A stretch of 64,000 nucleotides of DNA. Origin: Comamonadaceae bacterium OS-4. GTDB lineage: Bacteria > Pseudomonadota > Gammaproteobacteria > Burkholderiales > Burkholderiaceae_C. Both the position numbers and the translations under genes were made by a program. Below the pieces are notes generated by a model that ran no database searches, had not been told where the DNA came from, and saw only the letters and a program-made list of their open reading frames with translations. The stretch is taken from contig AP026970.1 of the NCBI GenBank assembly GCA_027924025.1, positions 3,370,501 through 3,434,500 on the forward strand, in the 5' to 3' direction. Shown here piece by piece: positions 52,999 through 63,664 of this stretch (position 1 is its first letter; every line of letters starts with the position of its first letter).

Positions 52999-53778
52999 AT
53001 GACATTTCTCGCGCTGGACATCGGCAACACACGCCTCAAATGGGCACATTACGCATCCCCCCGCCCCGGTGCAGCCTTGTTGGCACAAGGTGCCGAGTTT
53101 CTGGAGAACATCGACAAGCTCGCAGATGGCGCCTGGAGCGCACTGCCCTCACCGCGCCATGTATTGGGGTGCGTGGTGGCTGGAGATGCAGTCAAACGCC
53201 GGGTACAAGAGCAGATGGACCTGTGGGATGTGGTGCCGCAATGGGTGGTCTCCAGCGAAGCCGAAGCCGGCTTACGCAATGGCTACGACCACCCCACCCG
53301 CCTCGGGGCGGACCGCTGGGTCGCGATGATCGGGGCCTACCACCACATGCTGAGCCAGGGCGCTGCACGCCCCATGGTGCTGGTCATGGTGGGCACAGCG
53401 GTGACGGTAGAAGCCATCGATGCGCAAGGTAAATTCTTGGGGGGGCTGATTCTGCCCGGCCACGGCATCATGCTTAGAGCACTGGAATCCGGCACCGCCG
53501 GCTTGCATGTGCCGACGGGCGAGGTGCGTGACTTCCCGACCAACACCAGTGACGCACTCACCAGCGGCGGAACCTTTGCGATTGCGGGGGCCGTGGAGCG
53601 GATGGTGCAACACGTCAAAGCCCACTGCGGTGCAGATCCGGCCTGCATCATGACCGGTGGCGCAGGCTGGAAGATGGCTCCCAGCATGACACGCCCGTTT
53701 GAACTGGTGGACAACCTGATTTTTGACGGCCTGCTGCAAATGGCAAAAGACCGCTACGCCGTTGAACTGACGCCTTGA
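52999..53778 (+). CDS. coaX: type III pantothenate kinase
   Basis: First step of coenzyme A synthesis, phosphorylating pantothenate. The 259-residue ASKHA-fold protein has the phosphate-1 motif [13 protein letters not shown], the family motif [21 protein letters not shown] (phosphate-2 region) and [14 protein letters not shown]. Type III enzymes are feedback-insensitive to CoA. In many betaproteobacteria coaX follows birA; here it stands alone, divergent from icmF and convergent with the amidohydrolase gene 2 bases away. Confidence 0.95.
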   Translation: MTFLALDIGNTRLKWAHYASPRPGAALLAQGAEFLENIDKLADGAWSALPSPRHVLGCVVAGDAVKRRVQEQMDLWDVVPQWVVSSEAEAGLRNGYDHPTRLGADRWVAMIGAYHHMLSQGAARPMVLVMVGTAVTVEAIDAQGKFLGGLILPGHGIMLRALESGTAGLHVPTGEVRDFPTNTSDALTSGGTFAIAGAVERMVQHVKAHCGADPACIMTGGAGWKMAPSMTRPFELVDNLIFDGLLQMAKDRYAVELTP

Positions 53779-53780
53779 TG

Positions 53781-54974
53781 TCAGGCGTCCGTCGCTAACC
53801 ACTCTTCCGCCAAACGCACCCAGAAAGTAGCGCCCAAGGGCAGCAACTCGTCGTTGAAGTCGTAGCTCGGGTTGTGCAAGGTGCAAGGCCCGGCGCCATG
53901 GCCCATGGTGCGGTGGTCGCCATCGCCGTTGCCGATAAAGGCGTAGCAGCCGGGTTTGGCCTGCAGCATGAACGAAAAGTCTTCGGCGCCCATGGTGGGC
54001 TCCTGGGTGTAGACCTTGTCCGCGCCGACGATGCTCTCCATGACTTTGCGCGCAAACGCGGCCTCTTTGGGCGCATTGACCGTGGGCGGGTAGTTGCGCA
54101 CAAAGGCAAACTCCACCCGGGTGTTGAACGCGGCGCACAGGCTCTCGCTCATCTCGCGCATGCGGCGTTCAATCAGGTCCAACACCTCAATCGAGAAGGT
54201 GCGCACCGTGCCCTGCAGTTCGCAGCGGTCGGGGATGACGTTGGTGGCTTCGCCGGCGTTGATCATCGTGACCGAGATCACGCCCGCATCAATCGGCTTC
54301 ACATTGCGGCTGATGATGGTCTGAAAACCCTGCACCAGTTGGCAGGCCACCACCACCGGGTCAATGGCGTTGTGCGGGATGGCCGCATGGCCGCCCTTGC
54401 CGCGGATGGTGATCTTGAATTCGTTGCTGGACGCCATCACCGGGCCTGCGCTGGCCGCAAAGGTGCCCGCGGACATGCCCGGCCAGTTGTGCATGCCGAA
54501 CACGGCCTCCACTGGAAATTGCTCAAACAAGCCGTCCTTGATCATCTCGCGGGCGCCACCGCCGCCTTCTTCGGCGGGCTGGAACACGAGGTACACGGTG
54601 CCATCAAAGTTGCGGTGCTTGGCAAAGTGCTGGGCCGCTGCCAACAGCATGGCGGTGTGGCCGTCGTGCCCGCAGGCGTGCATCTTGCCGGCATGTTGGC
54701 TGGCGTGGGCAAAGGTGTTGAACTCTTGCATGGGCAGGGCGTCCATGTCGGCGCGCAAGGCCAGTGCGCGGCTGGAGGTACCGGCTTTCACAATGCCCAC
54801 CACCCCGGTGGTGCCCATGCCACGGTGGATCGGAATGCCCCACTCAGTCAGCTTGGCAGCCACCACATCGGCCGTGCGCACCTCCTGAAAACACAGCTCC
54901 GGGTGGGCATGGATGTCTTTGCGCAGGGCGGCAATTTCGGGGGTGTTGGCAACAATGGGTTCGATCAGTTTCAT
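53781..54974 (-). CDS. M20-family amidohydrolase (hippurate-hydrolase-like)
   Basis: A 397-residue metal-dependent amidohydrolase cleaving N-acyl amino acids. Typical motifs: IHAHPELCFQE, the metal-binding ACGHDGHTAMLL, VFQPAEEGGGGAREM and GMHNWPGM. The dimerisation domain has GKGGHAAIPHNAIDPV and the end reads TMGAEDFSFMLQ. This is the IAA-amino-acid/hippurate hydrolase subgroup. GGAGG precedes the ATG; an upstream in-frame extension is unlikely. It is divergent from the molybdopterin gene with 78 bases between. The exact acyl group is unknown. Confidence 0.92.
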   Translation of the reverse strand: MKLIEPIVANTPEIAALRKDIHAHPELCFQEVRTADVVAAKLTEWGIPIHRGMGTTGVVGIVKAGTSSRALALRADMDALPMQEFNTFAHASQHAGKMHACGHDGHTAMLLAAAQHFAKHRNFDGTVYLVFQPAEEGGGGAREMIKDGLFEQFPVEAVFGMHNWPGMSAGTFAASAGPVMASSNEFKITIRGKGGHAAIPHNAIDPVVVACQLVQGFQTIISRNVKPIDAGVISVTMINAGEATNVIPDRCELQGTVRTFSIEVLDLIERRMREMSESLCAAFNTRVEFAFVRNYPPTVNAPKEAAFARKVMESIVGADKVYTQEPTMGAEDFSFMLQAKPGCYAFIGNGDGDHRTMGHGAGPCTLHNPSYDFNDELLPLGATFWVRLAEEWLATDA

Positions 54975-55052
54975 GGCAGGTGTCCTCCGCGGGGACAGAA
55001 ATGTCCCGTTTGTGTCATCGCAAGAGCATACGCAATTCGGTAAAGTCCGCAC

Positions 55053-57137
55053 ATGCACTCAGACACTCCCGCGACCACTCACACCCCCGCCACTGCAGCT
55101 ACCCAGATTCTGGGCGCCTGCCCCCACGACTGCCCGGACACCTGCTCGATGCTGGTCACGGTGCAAGACGGCATTGCGATCAAAGTCCAGGGCAACCCGG
55201 ACCACCCTGCCACCAATGGGGCGCTGTGCACCAAGGTATCGCGCTACACCGAGCGCACCTACCACCCCGAACGCCTGCTGCACCCGCTCAAACGCGTGGG
55301 GCCCAAAGGTTCCGGCCAATTTGAGCGCGTGAGCTGGGACGAAGCCCTGAGCGACATTGCGAACAAGCTCCAGACCATTGCTGCCCGCGACCCGCAGGCC
55401 ATTCAGCCCTACAGCTACGCCGGCACCATGGGGCGTGTGCAGGGCGAAGGCATGGCAGCCCGCTTTTTCAACAGAATAGGCGCCGCCCGGCTGGACCGCA
55501 CTATTTGCGCCTCAGCGGGTGCTGAAGCACTAACCTTCACTTTGGGCAACAAAGTCGGCACCAAAGTCGAGTTCTTTGCGGAATCCAAACTCATCCTGAT
55601 CTGGGGCAGCAACTCGATTGCCAGCAATGTGCACTTCTGGCGCTATGTGCAAACCGCCAAGCGCAATGGCGCGCGCATCATCTGCATCGACCCGCGCCGC
55701 TCCGAGACGGCCGAAAAGTGCCACCAACACATCGCCCTGCTGCCCGGCACCGATGCCGCCCTCGCGCTGGGTCTGATGCATGAGCTGATCACCCACGACT
55801 GGCTGGACCACGACTACATCGCCCGCCACACCCTCGGCTGGGAAGGCCTGCGCGCGCGCGCCCTGCAGTGGACGCCTGAGCGCACCGCAGAGGTGTGTGG
55901 CATCACCGCCGACGAAGTGCGCGCGCTGGCCCGCGAATACGGCCAGACTGCACGCGCAGGCGAGCCTGTTGCCATCCGCATGAACTACGGGCTGCAGCGG
56001 GTGCGTGGCGGCGGCAACGCGGTGCGTGCGATTGCCTGCCTGCCCGCGCTGGTGGGCGCCTGGCGGCACCGCGCAGGCGGCGTGTTGCTGTCCAGCTCGG
56101 GCTATGTACCCACCCAGACCATGGCACTGGAGCGGCCGGAACTCCTGGCCGGCCGCACGCCCCGCACCATCAACATGAGCACCATTGGCGACGACTTGCT
56201 GCGCCCGGCCAGCCCCGAGTTCGGTCCGGCGATTGAAGCCCTGATCGTTTACAACAGTAACCCGGTCGCGGTGGCCCCGGAATCCGCCAAGGTGGTACAA
56301 GGCTTTGCGCGCGAAGACTTGTTTACGGTGGTGCTGGAACACTTCCAGACCGATACCGCCGACTACGCCGACTACGTGTTGCCCGCCACCACCCAACTCG
56401 AACACTGGGACGTGCACAGCAGCTATGGACACACCGACATCCTGCTCAACCGCCCTTCCATTGCCCCGCTGGGCGAGGCGCGCACCAATACCCAGTTCTT
56501 CCGCGATCTGGCGCAGCGCATGGGCTACACCGAAGACGTGTTTACGGAGTCCGATGAGAGTCTGTGCCGCACGGCCTTTGGCGACAAGGTGGACTTTGGC
56601 TTGCTACTGAGCCAAGGCTACGCGCCCCTGCCCGTTGCCGATGCACCCTTTGCCGATGGCGGTTTTCCAACGCCCAGCGGCAAGTGTGAGTTTTACAGCG
56701 CACGCTTGGCTGCGCGCGGGAACGATGGCCTGCCCGACCACCTGCCCAACTACGAACCCGCAGGGGCGGATGCGAGATACCCGCTGGCCATGATCTCGCC
56801 ACCCGCGCGCAACTTCCTCAACTCCACCTTTGTGAACGTGAAGAGCCTGCGCGACATCGAAGGCGAGCCCTTGGTGGAACTGCATGAAACCGATGCTGCG
56901 CCACGCGGTATTGCGGATGGGGATGAAGTCACGGTGTTCAACGCCCGCGGCACCCACCGCTGTGTGGCGCGCGTGTCCGCCCGCGCACGCCCCGGAGTGG
57001 TCAACGGCCTGGGCATCTGGTGGCGCAAGCTGGGTCGCGACGGCACCAATGTGAACGAGCTGACCAGCCAACGCCTGACCGACATGGGACGGGCGCCCAC
57101 GTTTTACGACTGCGCAGTGGAAGTGAAGAAAAGTTAG
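55053..57137 (+). CDS. molybdopterin-dependent oxidoreductase with a 4Fe-4S site
   Basis: A 694-residue DMSO-reductase-superfamily enzyme. The N-terminal cluster ligands are C23, C27, C31 (CPHDCPDTC) and C59 (GALCTKV). The body has WGSNSIASNVHFWRYVQTAK, CIDPRRSETAEKCHQHIAL, and DYVLPATTQLEHWDVHSSYG; the C-terminal MopD-like barrel runs from about residue 570 (AMISPPARNFLNSTF). There is no Tat signal, so it is cytoplasmic. No electron-transfer or membrane-anchor subunit is adjacent, so its partner and substrate are unknown. Its stop overlaps the stop of the opposing DUF2721 gene by two bases. Confidence 0.9.
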   Translation: MHSDTPATTHTPATAATQILGACPHDCPDTCSMLVTVQDGIAIKVQGNPDHPATNGALCTKVSRYTERTYHPERLLHPLKRVGPKGSGQFERVSWDEALSDIANKLQTIAARDPQAIQPYSYAGTMGRVQGEGMAARFFNRIGAARLDRTICASAGAEALTFTLGNKVGTKVEFFAESKLILIWGSNSIASNVHFWRYVQTAKRNGARIICIDPRRSETAEKCHQHIALLPGTDAALALGLMHELITHDWLDHDYIARHTLGWEGLRARALQWTPERTAEVCGITADEVRALAREYGQTARAGEPVAIRMNYGLQRVRGGGNAVRAIACLPALVGAWRHRAGGVLLSSSGYVPTQTMALERPELLAGRTPRTINMSTIGDDLLRPASPEFGPAIEALIVYNSNPVAVAPESAKVVQGFAREDLFTVVLEHFQTDTADYADYVLPATTQLEHWDVHSSYGHTDILLNRPSIAPLGEARTNTQFFRDLAQRMGYTEDVFTESDESLCRTAFGDKVDFGLLLSQGYAPLPVADAPFADGGFPTPSGKCEFYSARLAARGNDGLPDHLPNYEPAGADARYPLAMISPPARNFLNSTFVNVKSLRDIEGEPLVELHETDAAPRGIADGDEVTVFNARGTHRCVARVSARARPGVVNGLGIWWRKLGRDGTNVNELTSQRLTDMGRAPTFYDCAVEVKKS

Positions 57138-57583
57138 CGCTTTTTGCGCCCGAAATTGAGCAATCGGGTGGCGATGAAGGTCTCCACCATGAAGCAGATC
57201 AGAGCGCTCAGAAAGCACACTACCCCGCCCAAAAAGCTGAAGATGGAAATGCGCAGGCCGGGGAAATCGATCGTCTCGCCGAGGAACAGCACCACGATGG
57301 TGAGACCGATCAAAAAGGCGCACGAGGTCAGCAGCGCAATACTGCTGTTGGCCAGCAGGCCACGGGTACGCAGCTCGGCGAGCTCCGCATAGCCATCCGC
57401 ATCCTCAGACGGATGCGTGCCTTGCTTGATCCGGTTTTCCACGTTGCGGGCACGGTCAATGATGCGCGCCAGCCGCTGCGCCACGGCACCGATCATGCCG
57501 GACACGGCCGTGAGCAAAAACACCGGCGCCACCGCCAGCTGGATGCCGTGCGACACCGTATCGGGTTCCATCGGAAAGACCAT
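57134..57583 (-). CDS. DUF2721 family membrane protein
   Basis: A roughly 149-residue inner-membrane protein with three hydrophobic segments: one near the N-terminus (HGIQLAVAPVFLLTAVSGMI) and two after the conserved cytoplasmic loop (RIIDRARNVENRI, AELAELRTRGLLANSSIALL). This is the DUF2721 pattern; the function is unknown. The second of two nearby ATGs is chosen because it sits 7 bases after AGGGG. Confidence 0.88.
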   Translation of the reverse strand: MVFPMEPDTVSHGIQLAVAPVFLLTAVSGMIGAVAQRLARIIDRARNVENRIKQGTHPSEDADGYAELAELRTRGLLANSSIALLTSCAFLIGLTIVVLFLGETIDFPGLRISIFSFLGGVVCFLSALICFMVETFIATRLLNFGRKKR

Positions 57584-57602
57584 ATCCATACCCCTATCAG
57601 AA

Positions 57603-57635
57603 ACAACAACGCGGCCACGGGGCCGCGCTGTTTCC
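57603..57635 (-). terminator. putative terminator of the protocatechuate operon
   Basis: The arms CGCGGCC/GGCCGCG (57610-57616, 57621-57627) with a 4-base loop lie 26 bases past the pmdC stop. On the leftward transcript they are followed by a G/T-rich tail (TTGTTGTTT). Confidence 0.65.
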
Positions 57636-57652
57636 GGATTGTAGGCCTGCGC

Positions 57653-58615
57653 TTAGGCCTGCTGTGCCAGTTGCTGCTCCAACTGGTGCAACACGCGGTA
57701 GCAGTCCAACACGCGGCCTACGCTGGAGTTGGGTTCGCGCCCCTCTTTGATGGCAGCAAAGAACTCGCGGTCTTGCAGCTCAATACCGTTCATGCTGACG
57801 GCGACGTTGCTCACGTCGATCTTTTCTTCCTTGCCGGTATACAAATCGTCGTAACGGGCGAGGTAGGTCGCTGTGTCGCCGATGTAGCGGAAGTAGGTGC
57901 CCAAGGGGCCGTCGTTGTTGAAGCTCAGTGACAAGGTGCAAATGGCACCATTGGCCGCGCGCAACTGGATGCTCATGTCCATGGCGATGCCCAGCACCGG
58001 GTGGATGGGGCCTTGGATGGCGTTGGCCTGCACGATGGGGCTATTGGCTTGGTAGGCAAACAAGTCCACTGTGTGCGCAGCGTGGTGCCACAGCAAGTGG
58101 TCGGTCCAGGACCTGGCCTGGCCCAGCGCGTTGGTGTTGGTGCGGCGGAAGAAGTAGGTCTGCACATCCATCTGCTGGATGTTGAACTTGCCTGCCGTGA
58201 TCTGCTGGTTCACATACTGGTGGCTGGGGTTGAAGCGGCGGGTATGGCCGCACATGGCAACCAGACCGGTCTTCTTTTGCTCGGCCACCACGGCATCGGC
58301 GCCCGCCCAGCTATCAGCCAAGGGAATTTCCACTTGCACGTGCTTACCGGCTTTCAAACAAGCCAGTGTTTGCTCCGCGTGCATCTGGGTCGGGGTGCAC
58401 AAAATCACTGCGTCCAGTTCAGGGAGTGCCAGGCTTTCAGACAGCTCGGTGGTCACATGGCCTACACCGTACTTGGCGGCCACTTCTTTGGTTTTATCCA
58501 GCTCACGACCAATGAGGGAGATAACTTCCACTCCCTCGATGTTCTTGATGCCGTCCAGGTGTTTGACGCCGAAAGCGCCAGCGCCTGCCAGCGCCACTTT
58601 GATGGTTTTGGTCAT
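57653..58615 (-). CDS. pmdC: 4-carboxy-2-hydroxymuconate-6-semialdehyde dehydrogenase (LigC/PmdC)
   Basis: NADP-dependent oxidation of the protocatechuate ring-cleavage product to 2-pyrone-4,6-dicarboxylate. A 320-residue Gfo/Idh/MocA-fold protein with the Rossmann motif ALAGAGAFGVKHLDGIK, VILCTPTQMHAEQTL and KHVQVEIPLADSW; MCGHTRRFNPSHQYV and LLWHHAAHTVDLF are LigC-like. It is the last gene of the operon, one base after pmdB. Assignment rests on the fold plus its place after pmdAB. Confidence 0.92.
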   Translation of the reverse strand: MTKTIKVALAGAGAFGVKHLDGIKNIEGVEVISLIGRELDKTKEVAAKYGVGHVTTELSESLALPELDAVILCTPTQMHAEQTLACLKAGKHVQVEIPLADSWAGADAVVAEQKKTGLVAMCGHTRRFNPSHQYVNQQITAGKFNIQQMDVQTYFFRRTNTNALGQARSWTDHLLWHHAAHTVDLFAYQANSPIVQANAIQGPIHPVLGIAMDMSIQLRAANGAICTLSLSFNNDGPLGTYFRYIGDTATYLARYDDLYTGKEEKIDVSNVAVSMNGIELQDREFFAAIKEGREPNSSVGRVLDCYRVLHQLEQQLAQQA

Positions 58616-58616
58616 A

Positions 58617-59953
<1,337 letters not shown>

Positions 59954-59956
59954 GGA

Positions 59957-60883
59957 TCAGTCTTTCCAGTAAAGGCGGTTGGGGTTGTCCACCAGCAGCT
60001 TGCGTTGCAGTTCGGCGGTGGTGGCGATATGGGGGATGAAGTCCACCAGCAGGCCGTCATCGGGCATGTGGTCCTTCAGGTTGGGGTGCGGCCAATCGGT
60101 GCCCCACAACACGCGGTCGGGGAACTGCTCGACGATGCGCTTGGCAAATGGAATCACATCGCGGTAAGCGTGTTGCTCGCCGTTCAAGGCTTTGGGGCCG
60201 CTGACGCTCAGGCGCTCGGGGCAGCTCACTTTGCTCCACACGTTGGTGTGCTCACGCATGAACTTTTCAAACAAGGCGAATTGCGGTCCGTCTACCGGCA
60301 GCGACACATCGGGCCGGCCCATGTGGTCCACCACCACCGTAGTAGGCAGTGCGGTGAAAAAGTCCCACAACTCGGGCAGGTCCACCGCCTCAAAGTAAAT
60401 CACCACGTGCCAGCCCCACTTCGCAATGCGGCCGGCAATTTCCATCAGCTCGTCCTTGGGCGTGAAGTCCACCAGGCGCTTGACGAAGTTGAAGCGCACG
60501 CCGCGCACACCGGCGTCGTGCATGGCCTGGATTTCTTCATCCGTGACGCTGCGCTTGACGGTGGCCACACCGCGCGCTTTGCCATTGCTGGCGAGCAGCG
60601 CATCCACCATGGCACGGTTGTCGGCGCCGTGGCAGGTGGCTTGCACGATGACGTTCTTCTCAAAGCCCAAGTGGTCGCGCAAGGCGAACAGCTGGTGCTT
60701 GGAGGCATCACACGGCGTGTACTTGCGCTCGGGTGCATAGGGAAACTCAGCACCGGGGCCGAACACGTGGCAGTGCGCATCGACGGCGCCTGCGGGCAGT
60801 TGGAAGGTAGGCGTAGATGGGCCGGTGTACCAGTCCATCCAGCCAGCAGTTTTGGTGAAGTCACCCGAAGTAGGTTTGCTCAT
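59957..60883 (-). CDS. pmdD: 2-pyrone-4,6-dicarboxylate lactonase (LigI/PmdD)
   Basis: Hydrolyses 2-pyrone-4,6-dicarboxylate to 4-oxalomesaconate. A 308-residue amidohydrolase-superfamily TIM barrel with AVDAHCHVFGPGAEFPYAPE near the N-terminus, TVVVDHMGRPDVSLPVDG and VLWGTDWPHPNLKDHMPDD, all characteristic of LigI (cog3618). GAGAG precedes the ATG. It lies between the aldolase and pmdA genes, as in Comamonas. Confidence 0.95.
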   Translation of the reverse strand: MSKPTSGDFTKTAGWMDWYTGPSTPTFQLPAGAVDAHCHVFGPGAEFPYAPERKYTPCDASKHQLFALRDHLGFEKNVIVQATCHGADNRAMVDALLASNGKARGVATVKRSVTDEEIQAMHDAGVRGVRFNFVKRLVDFTPKDELMEIAGRIAKWGWHVVIYFEAVDLPELWDFFTALPTTVVVDHMGRPDVSLPVDGPQFALFEKFMREHTNVWSKVSCPERLSVSGPKALNGEQHAYRDVIPFAKRIVEQFPDRVLWGTDWPHPNLKDHMPDDGLLVDFIPHIATTAELQRKLLVDNPNRLYWKD

Positions 60884-60892
60884 GGCGGGCTC

Positions 60893-61576
60893 TCAGTCGA
60901 TGTACTTCAAACCCAGCGCAGCCAGGGGCTCGCGCATCTTGTACATGTCCAGCCCCAGCACGCCGGCGGCCAGCTTCTCGCGCTTTTCGCCCTCAAAGCT
61001 TTCGCGCTTCTGGGCAGCAGCCAGCGTGGCAACGGCTTTGGCTGCGGGCACGCACACCACGCCATCGTCGTCCGCCACGATCACATCACCGGGGGTCACC
61101 AGCATGCCGGCGCAGACGATAGGGATGTTCACCGAGCCCAAGGTGGCCTTGATGGTGCCCTTGCTGCTGATGGCCTTGCTCCACACGGGGAAGCCCATCC
61201 GCTGCAGCTCTTTCACGTCGCGCACACCGCCGTCGATGATCAACGCCCGGGCGCCGCGGGCTTGGAAGCTGGTTGCCAGCAGGTCGCCGAAGAAACCGTC
61301 GGTGCACTCTGCAGTGACGGTCGCAACCACGATGTCGCCGGGCTGGATCTGCTCGGCAGCCACATGCATCATCCAGTTGTCGCCGGGTTGCAGCAGCACG
61401 GTCACTGCAGTGCCGGACACCTGCACACCACTTTGGATGGGGCGCACATAGGGCTTGAGCAGGCCCACGCGGCCCATGGCTTCGTGCACGGTGGCAGAGC
61501 CCAAGGCGGCCAAGCCGTCTGCGGCTGCGCGGTCTGCGCGGGTGATGTTTTTGTAGCAAACGCCTAGTTCATACAT
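60893..61576 (-). CDS. pmdF: 4-carboxy-4-hydroxy-2-oxoadipate aldolase (LigK/PmdF)
   Basis: Class II aldolase of the RraA fold that splits 4-carboxy-4-hydroxy-2-oxoadipate into pyruvate and oxaloacetate, ending the pathway. The 227 residues include [40 protein letters not shown], the metal/substrate loop [20 protein letters not shown] and [21 protein letters not shown] precedes the ATG. A repeat-rich gap of about 300 bases separates it from the upstream hydratase gene. Confidence 0.94.
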   Translation of the reverse strand: MYELGVCYKNITRADRAAADGLAALGSATVHEAMGRVGLLKPYVRPIQSGVQVSGTAVTVLLQPGDNWMMHVAAEQIQPGDIVVATVTAECTDGFFGDLLATSFQARGARALIIDGGVRDVKELQRMGFPVWSKAISSKGTIKATLGSVNIPIVCAGMLVTPGDVIVADDDGVVCVPAAKAVATLAAAQKRESFEGEKREKLAAGVLGLDMYKMREPLAALGLKYID

Positions 61577-61879
61577 TTCTGGTTCTCCTCATTACTTCTC
61601 GTCTATGTTTTGGCTGGACCCGCGGCGGATCAGGGGAAAGTGCCTCCGCTCATGTCCCCCGCCCGCTGCGCGGGCTCCTCCTTGACTTCGCTGCAGCACT
61701 CACCCCTACTCCACCGCTGCGACGAAGTGTCTTTTCTGTTCGCACGTTCAATAAGCACCGCAAGGCTTGGGGTGGTTATGCGTTTTGCGAAGGTCAAGGA
61801 GGAGCCCGCAAAGCGGGCGGGGGACACGCAGCAAAACGCATGGCCACCCCGAGCCCTCCAAGAGCAGCCCAAAACCAAG
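61577..61879. repeat. inverted-repeat element between ligJ and ligK genes
   Basis: A non-coding 303-base gap within the operon. A long hairpin has outer arms at 61764-61788 and 61831-61855 (22 of 25 paired; GGTGGTTATGCGTTTTGC against its near complement). Inside it, 61794-61826 is the inverse of 61653-61685 (31 of 33 identical; TGTCCCCCGCCCGCT core). One full and one partial inverted copy of a REP-like element are therefore present. Confidence 0.85.
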
Positions 61880-62908
61880 TTACTGCCCCTTCGCCGTCAA
61901 AACCGCATCCAACCGAGGGAACACGCGCCGCGCATTGCCTTCATAAATCTGGTGGCGGTCCTCGTTGCTCAAAATCTTGGACGCTTCGATGTAGCGCTTC
62001 GTGTCGTCGTAGTAGTGACCGGTCTGCGGATCAATGCCGCGCACCGCACCAATCATTTCGGACGCAAACAACACGTTCTTCACCGGAATCACCGTGTTGA
62101 GCAGATCAATACCGGGCTGGTGGTACACGCAGGTGTCGAAGTAAATGTTGTTGAGCAAATGCTCTTCCAACAAGGGCTTCTTGAGTTCTTGCGCCAAGCC
62201 GCGGAAACGGCCCCAGTGGTAGGGCACAGCGCCGCCGCCGTGGGGAATCAGGAACTTGAGCGTGGGGAACTGCTTGAACAAATCGCTGGTCAGGCACTGC
62301 ATGAAAGCAGTGGTGTCCGCGTTCAGGTAGTGGGCGCCGGTGGTGTGGAAGCAGGCGTTGCAGCTGGTGGATACGTGGATCATCGCGGGGATGTCGTACT
62401 CCACCATTTTTTCGTAAATGGGGTACCAGTGCTTATCGCTCAAGGGAGGCGATGTCCAGTGGCCGCCGCTGGGGTCGGGGTTCAGGTTGATGCCCACGTT
62501 GCCGTACTGCTCCACGCACTTCACCAGCTCGGGAATGCAGGTAGCGGGGTCCACACCGGGGCTCTGGGGCAGCATGGCGGCGGGGATGAAGTGGTCCGGA
62601 AACAGCTGACTCACGCGGAAGCACAGCTCGTTGCAGATGGCCGCCCAGGTCGCGCTGGTGTTGAAGTCGCCAATGTGGTGGGCCATGAAGCTGGCGCGCG
62701 GGCTGAAGATGGTGAGGTCGGAGCCCCGCTCTTTCATCAGGCGCAGCTGGTTGGTCTCTATGGTTTCGATCAGCTCGTCGTCGCTGATCTTCAGGTCGGC
62801 GACCTTGGGCCCCAGCTCGGGCGTGGACAGGTTGGCGATCTGGGCGTTGCGCCAGTTTTCCAGCGCCTTGGGCGCCGTGGTGTAGTGGCCGTGGCAGTCA
62901 ATGATCAT
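61880..62908 (-). CDS. pmdE: 4-oxalomesaconate hydratase (LigJ/PmdE)
   Basis: Hydrates 4-oxalomesaconate to 4-carboxy-4-hydroxy-2-oxoadipate. A 342-residue amidohydrolase-fold protein with metal ligands H6 and H8 (IIDCHGHYTT), HVSTSCNACFHTTGAHYL, IPHGGGAVPYHWGRFRG and LFASEMIGAVRG, as in LigJ. GGAG lies 7 bases before the ATG. It lies 33 bases downstream of the ModA-like gene, so they probably share a transcript. Confidence 0.95.
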   Translation of the reverse strand: MIIDCHGHYTTAPKALENWRNAQIANLSTPELGPKVADLKISDDELIETIETNQLRLMKERGSDLTIFSPRASFMAHHIGDFNTSATWAAICNELCFRVSQLFPDHFIPAAMLPQSPGVDPATCIPELVKCVEQYGNVGINLNPDPSGGHWTSPPLSDKHWYPIYEKMVEYDIPAMIHVSTSCNACFHTTGAHYLNADTTAFMQCLTSDLFKQFPTLKFLIPHGGGAVPYHWGRFRGLAQELKKPLLEEHLLNNIYFDTCVYHQPGIDLLNTVIPVKNVLFASEMIGAVRGIDPQTGHYYDDTKRYIEASKILSNEDRHQIYEGNARRVFPRLDAVLTAKGQ

Positions 62909-62941
62909 GGAAGTCTCCGTGGATGTTGTCGGTATGTGTGC

Positions 62942-63664
62942 TTATGCGGGCTCCATGCCCTGGCGCAGCTTGGCGGCGGCGGCCTGGGGCGATGCCATGT
63001 AGTCCAGCAGCGCGCGCACAGCGGCGGCCTGGCTGCTATGGGCGCCGAGGCCCGCAGAAAAGGTGGTGGTGATCTGTATCTCTGCGGGCAAGGGCCCGAC
63101 GATGCGGATGCCTTGTACGTGGATCAATTCGCTGAGCTGCTGAAAGCCCAGCGCCACCTCGCCCCGGGCTACCAGCGTGCCCACCGGCACGCCGGGGGGC
63201 GCTTGCACGATACGGCTTTGAATCTCGCCGGCAATTCCCCAGCGCTCAAACAGCTTGGCCAGTGCCACGCCGCTCGGGCCGGTGGAGTAGCTCAAGGTGG
63301 GTGCGGCCAACACGGCAGCGCGCACTGCTGCTTCCGAGCTGATGTCGGGCGCCGCAGCGCCCTCTTTCACCGCGACGGCGACGCCGGAGTGCACCAAGTC
63401 AACCCGGCTACCGGCCGCAAGAAAGCCTGCTACCAATAGCTTGTCGATGGCGTCCGATGCCAGAAACACGATGTCGAACACCTCGCCCGCTTGCACCCGC
63501 TTGGCGGCGTCGACTCCACCTACGGACTCCAAAGCCAGATGCACGCCGGTGGCGGATTCATACGCCTGAGCCAGCTCGGTCAACACCTGGCGCGTGGCCA
63601 TCGAAGAGATGGCTCTTAGGGTTGATCCCGCAGGGGCGTGGGGGGGCGAGACAGGGATTTGCAT
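62942..63664 (-). CDS. ModA-like substrate-binding-domain protein without signal peptide
   Basis: A 240-residue type-II periplasmic-binding fold like molybdate-binding ModA: LRAISSMATRQVLTELAQAY, then FDIVFLASDAIDKLL, YSTGPSGVALAKLFERWG and GEVALGFQQLSELI. The chosen start (MQIPVSPPHAP) gives no signal peptide and an in-frame extension to 63775 does not create a convincing one, so the protein looks cytoplasmic. It is first in the protocatechuate operon and divergent from a LysR gene. The role is unknown: effector binding, a non-transport enzyme or a relict transporter subunit are all open. Confidence 0.8.
   Translation of the reverse strand: MQIPVSPPHAPAGSTLRAISSMATRQVLTELAQAYESATGVHLALESVGGVDAAKRVQAGEVFDIVFLASDAIDKLLVAGFLAAGSRVDLVHSGVAVAVKEGAAAPDISSEAAVRAAVLAAPTLSYSTGPSGVALAKLFERWGIAGEIQSRIVQAPPGVPVGTLVARGEVALGFQQLSELIHVQGIRIVGPLPAEIQITTTFSAGLGAHSSQAAAVRALLDYMASPQAAAAKLRQGMEPA

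Noticed and set aside
60005..61567. 520-codon plus-strand frame opposite pmdD and pmdF
   Set aside because: Antisense shadow of two conserved enzymes, no recognisable motif.
61610..63439. 609-codon open frame on the plus strand across the pmdE region
   Set aside because: It is the antisense of clearly conserved pmdE and ModA-like genes; composition (His/Gln/Val-rich) is typical of GC-rich antisense frames and no domain is visible.
63416..63450. Possible further repeat copy inside the ModA-like gene
   Set aside because: Only short blocks (GCTACCAATAGCTTG) resemble the family; similarity is too weak to claim.
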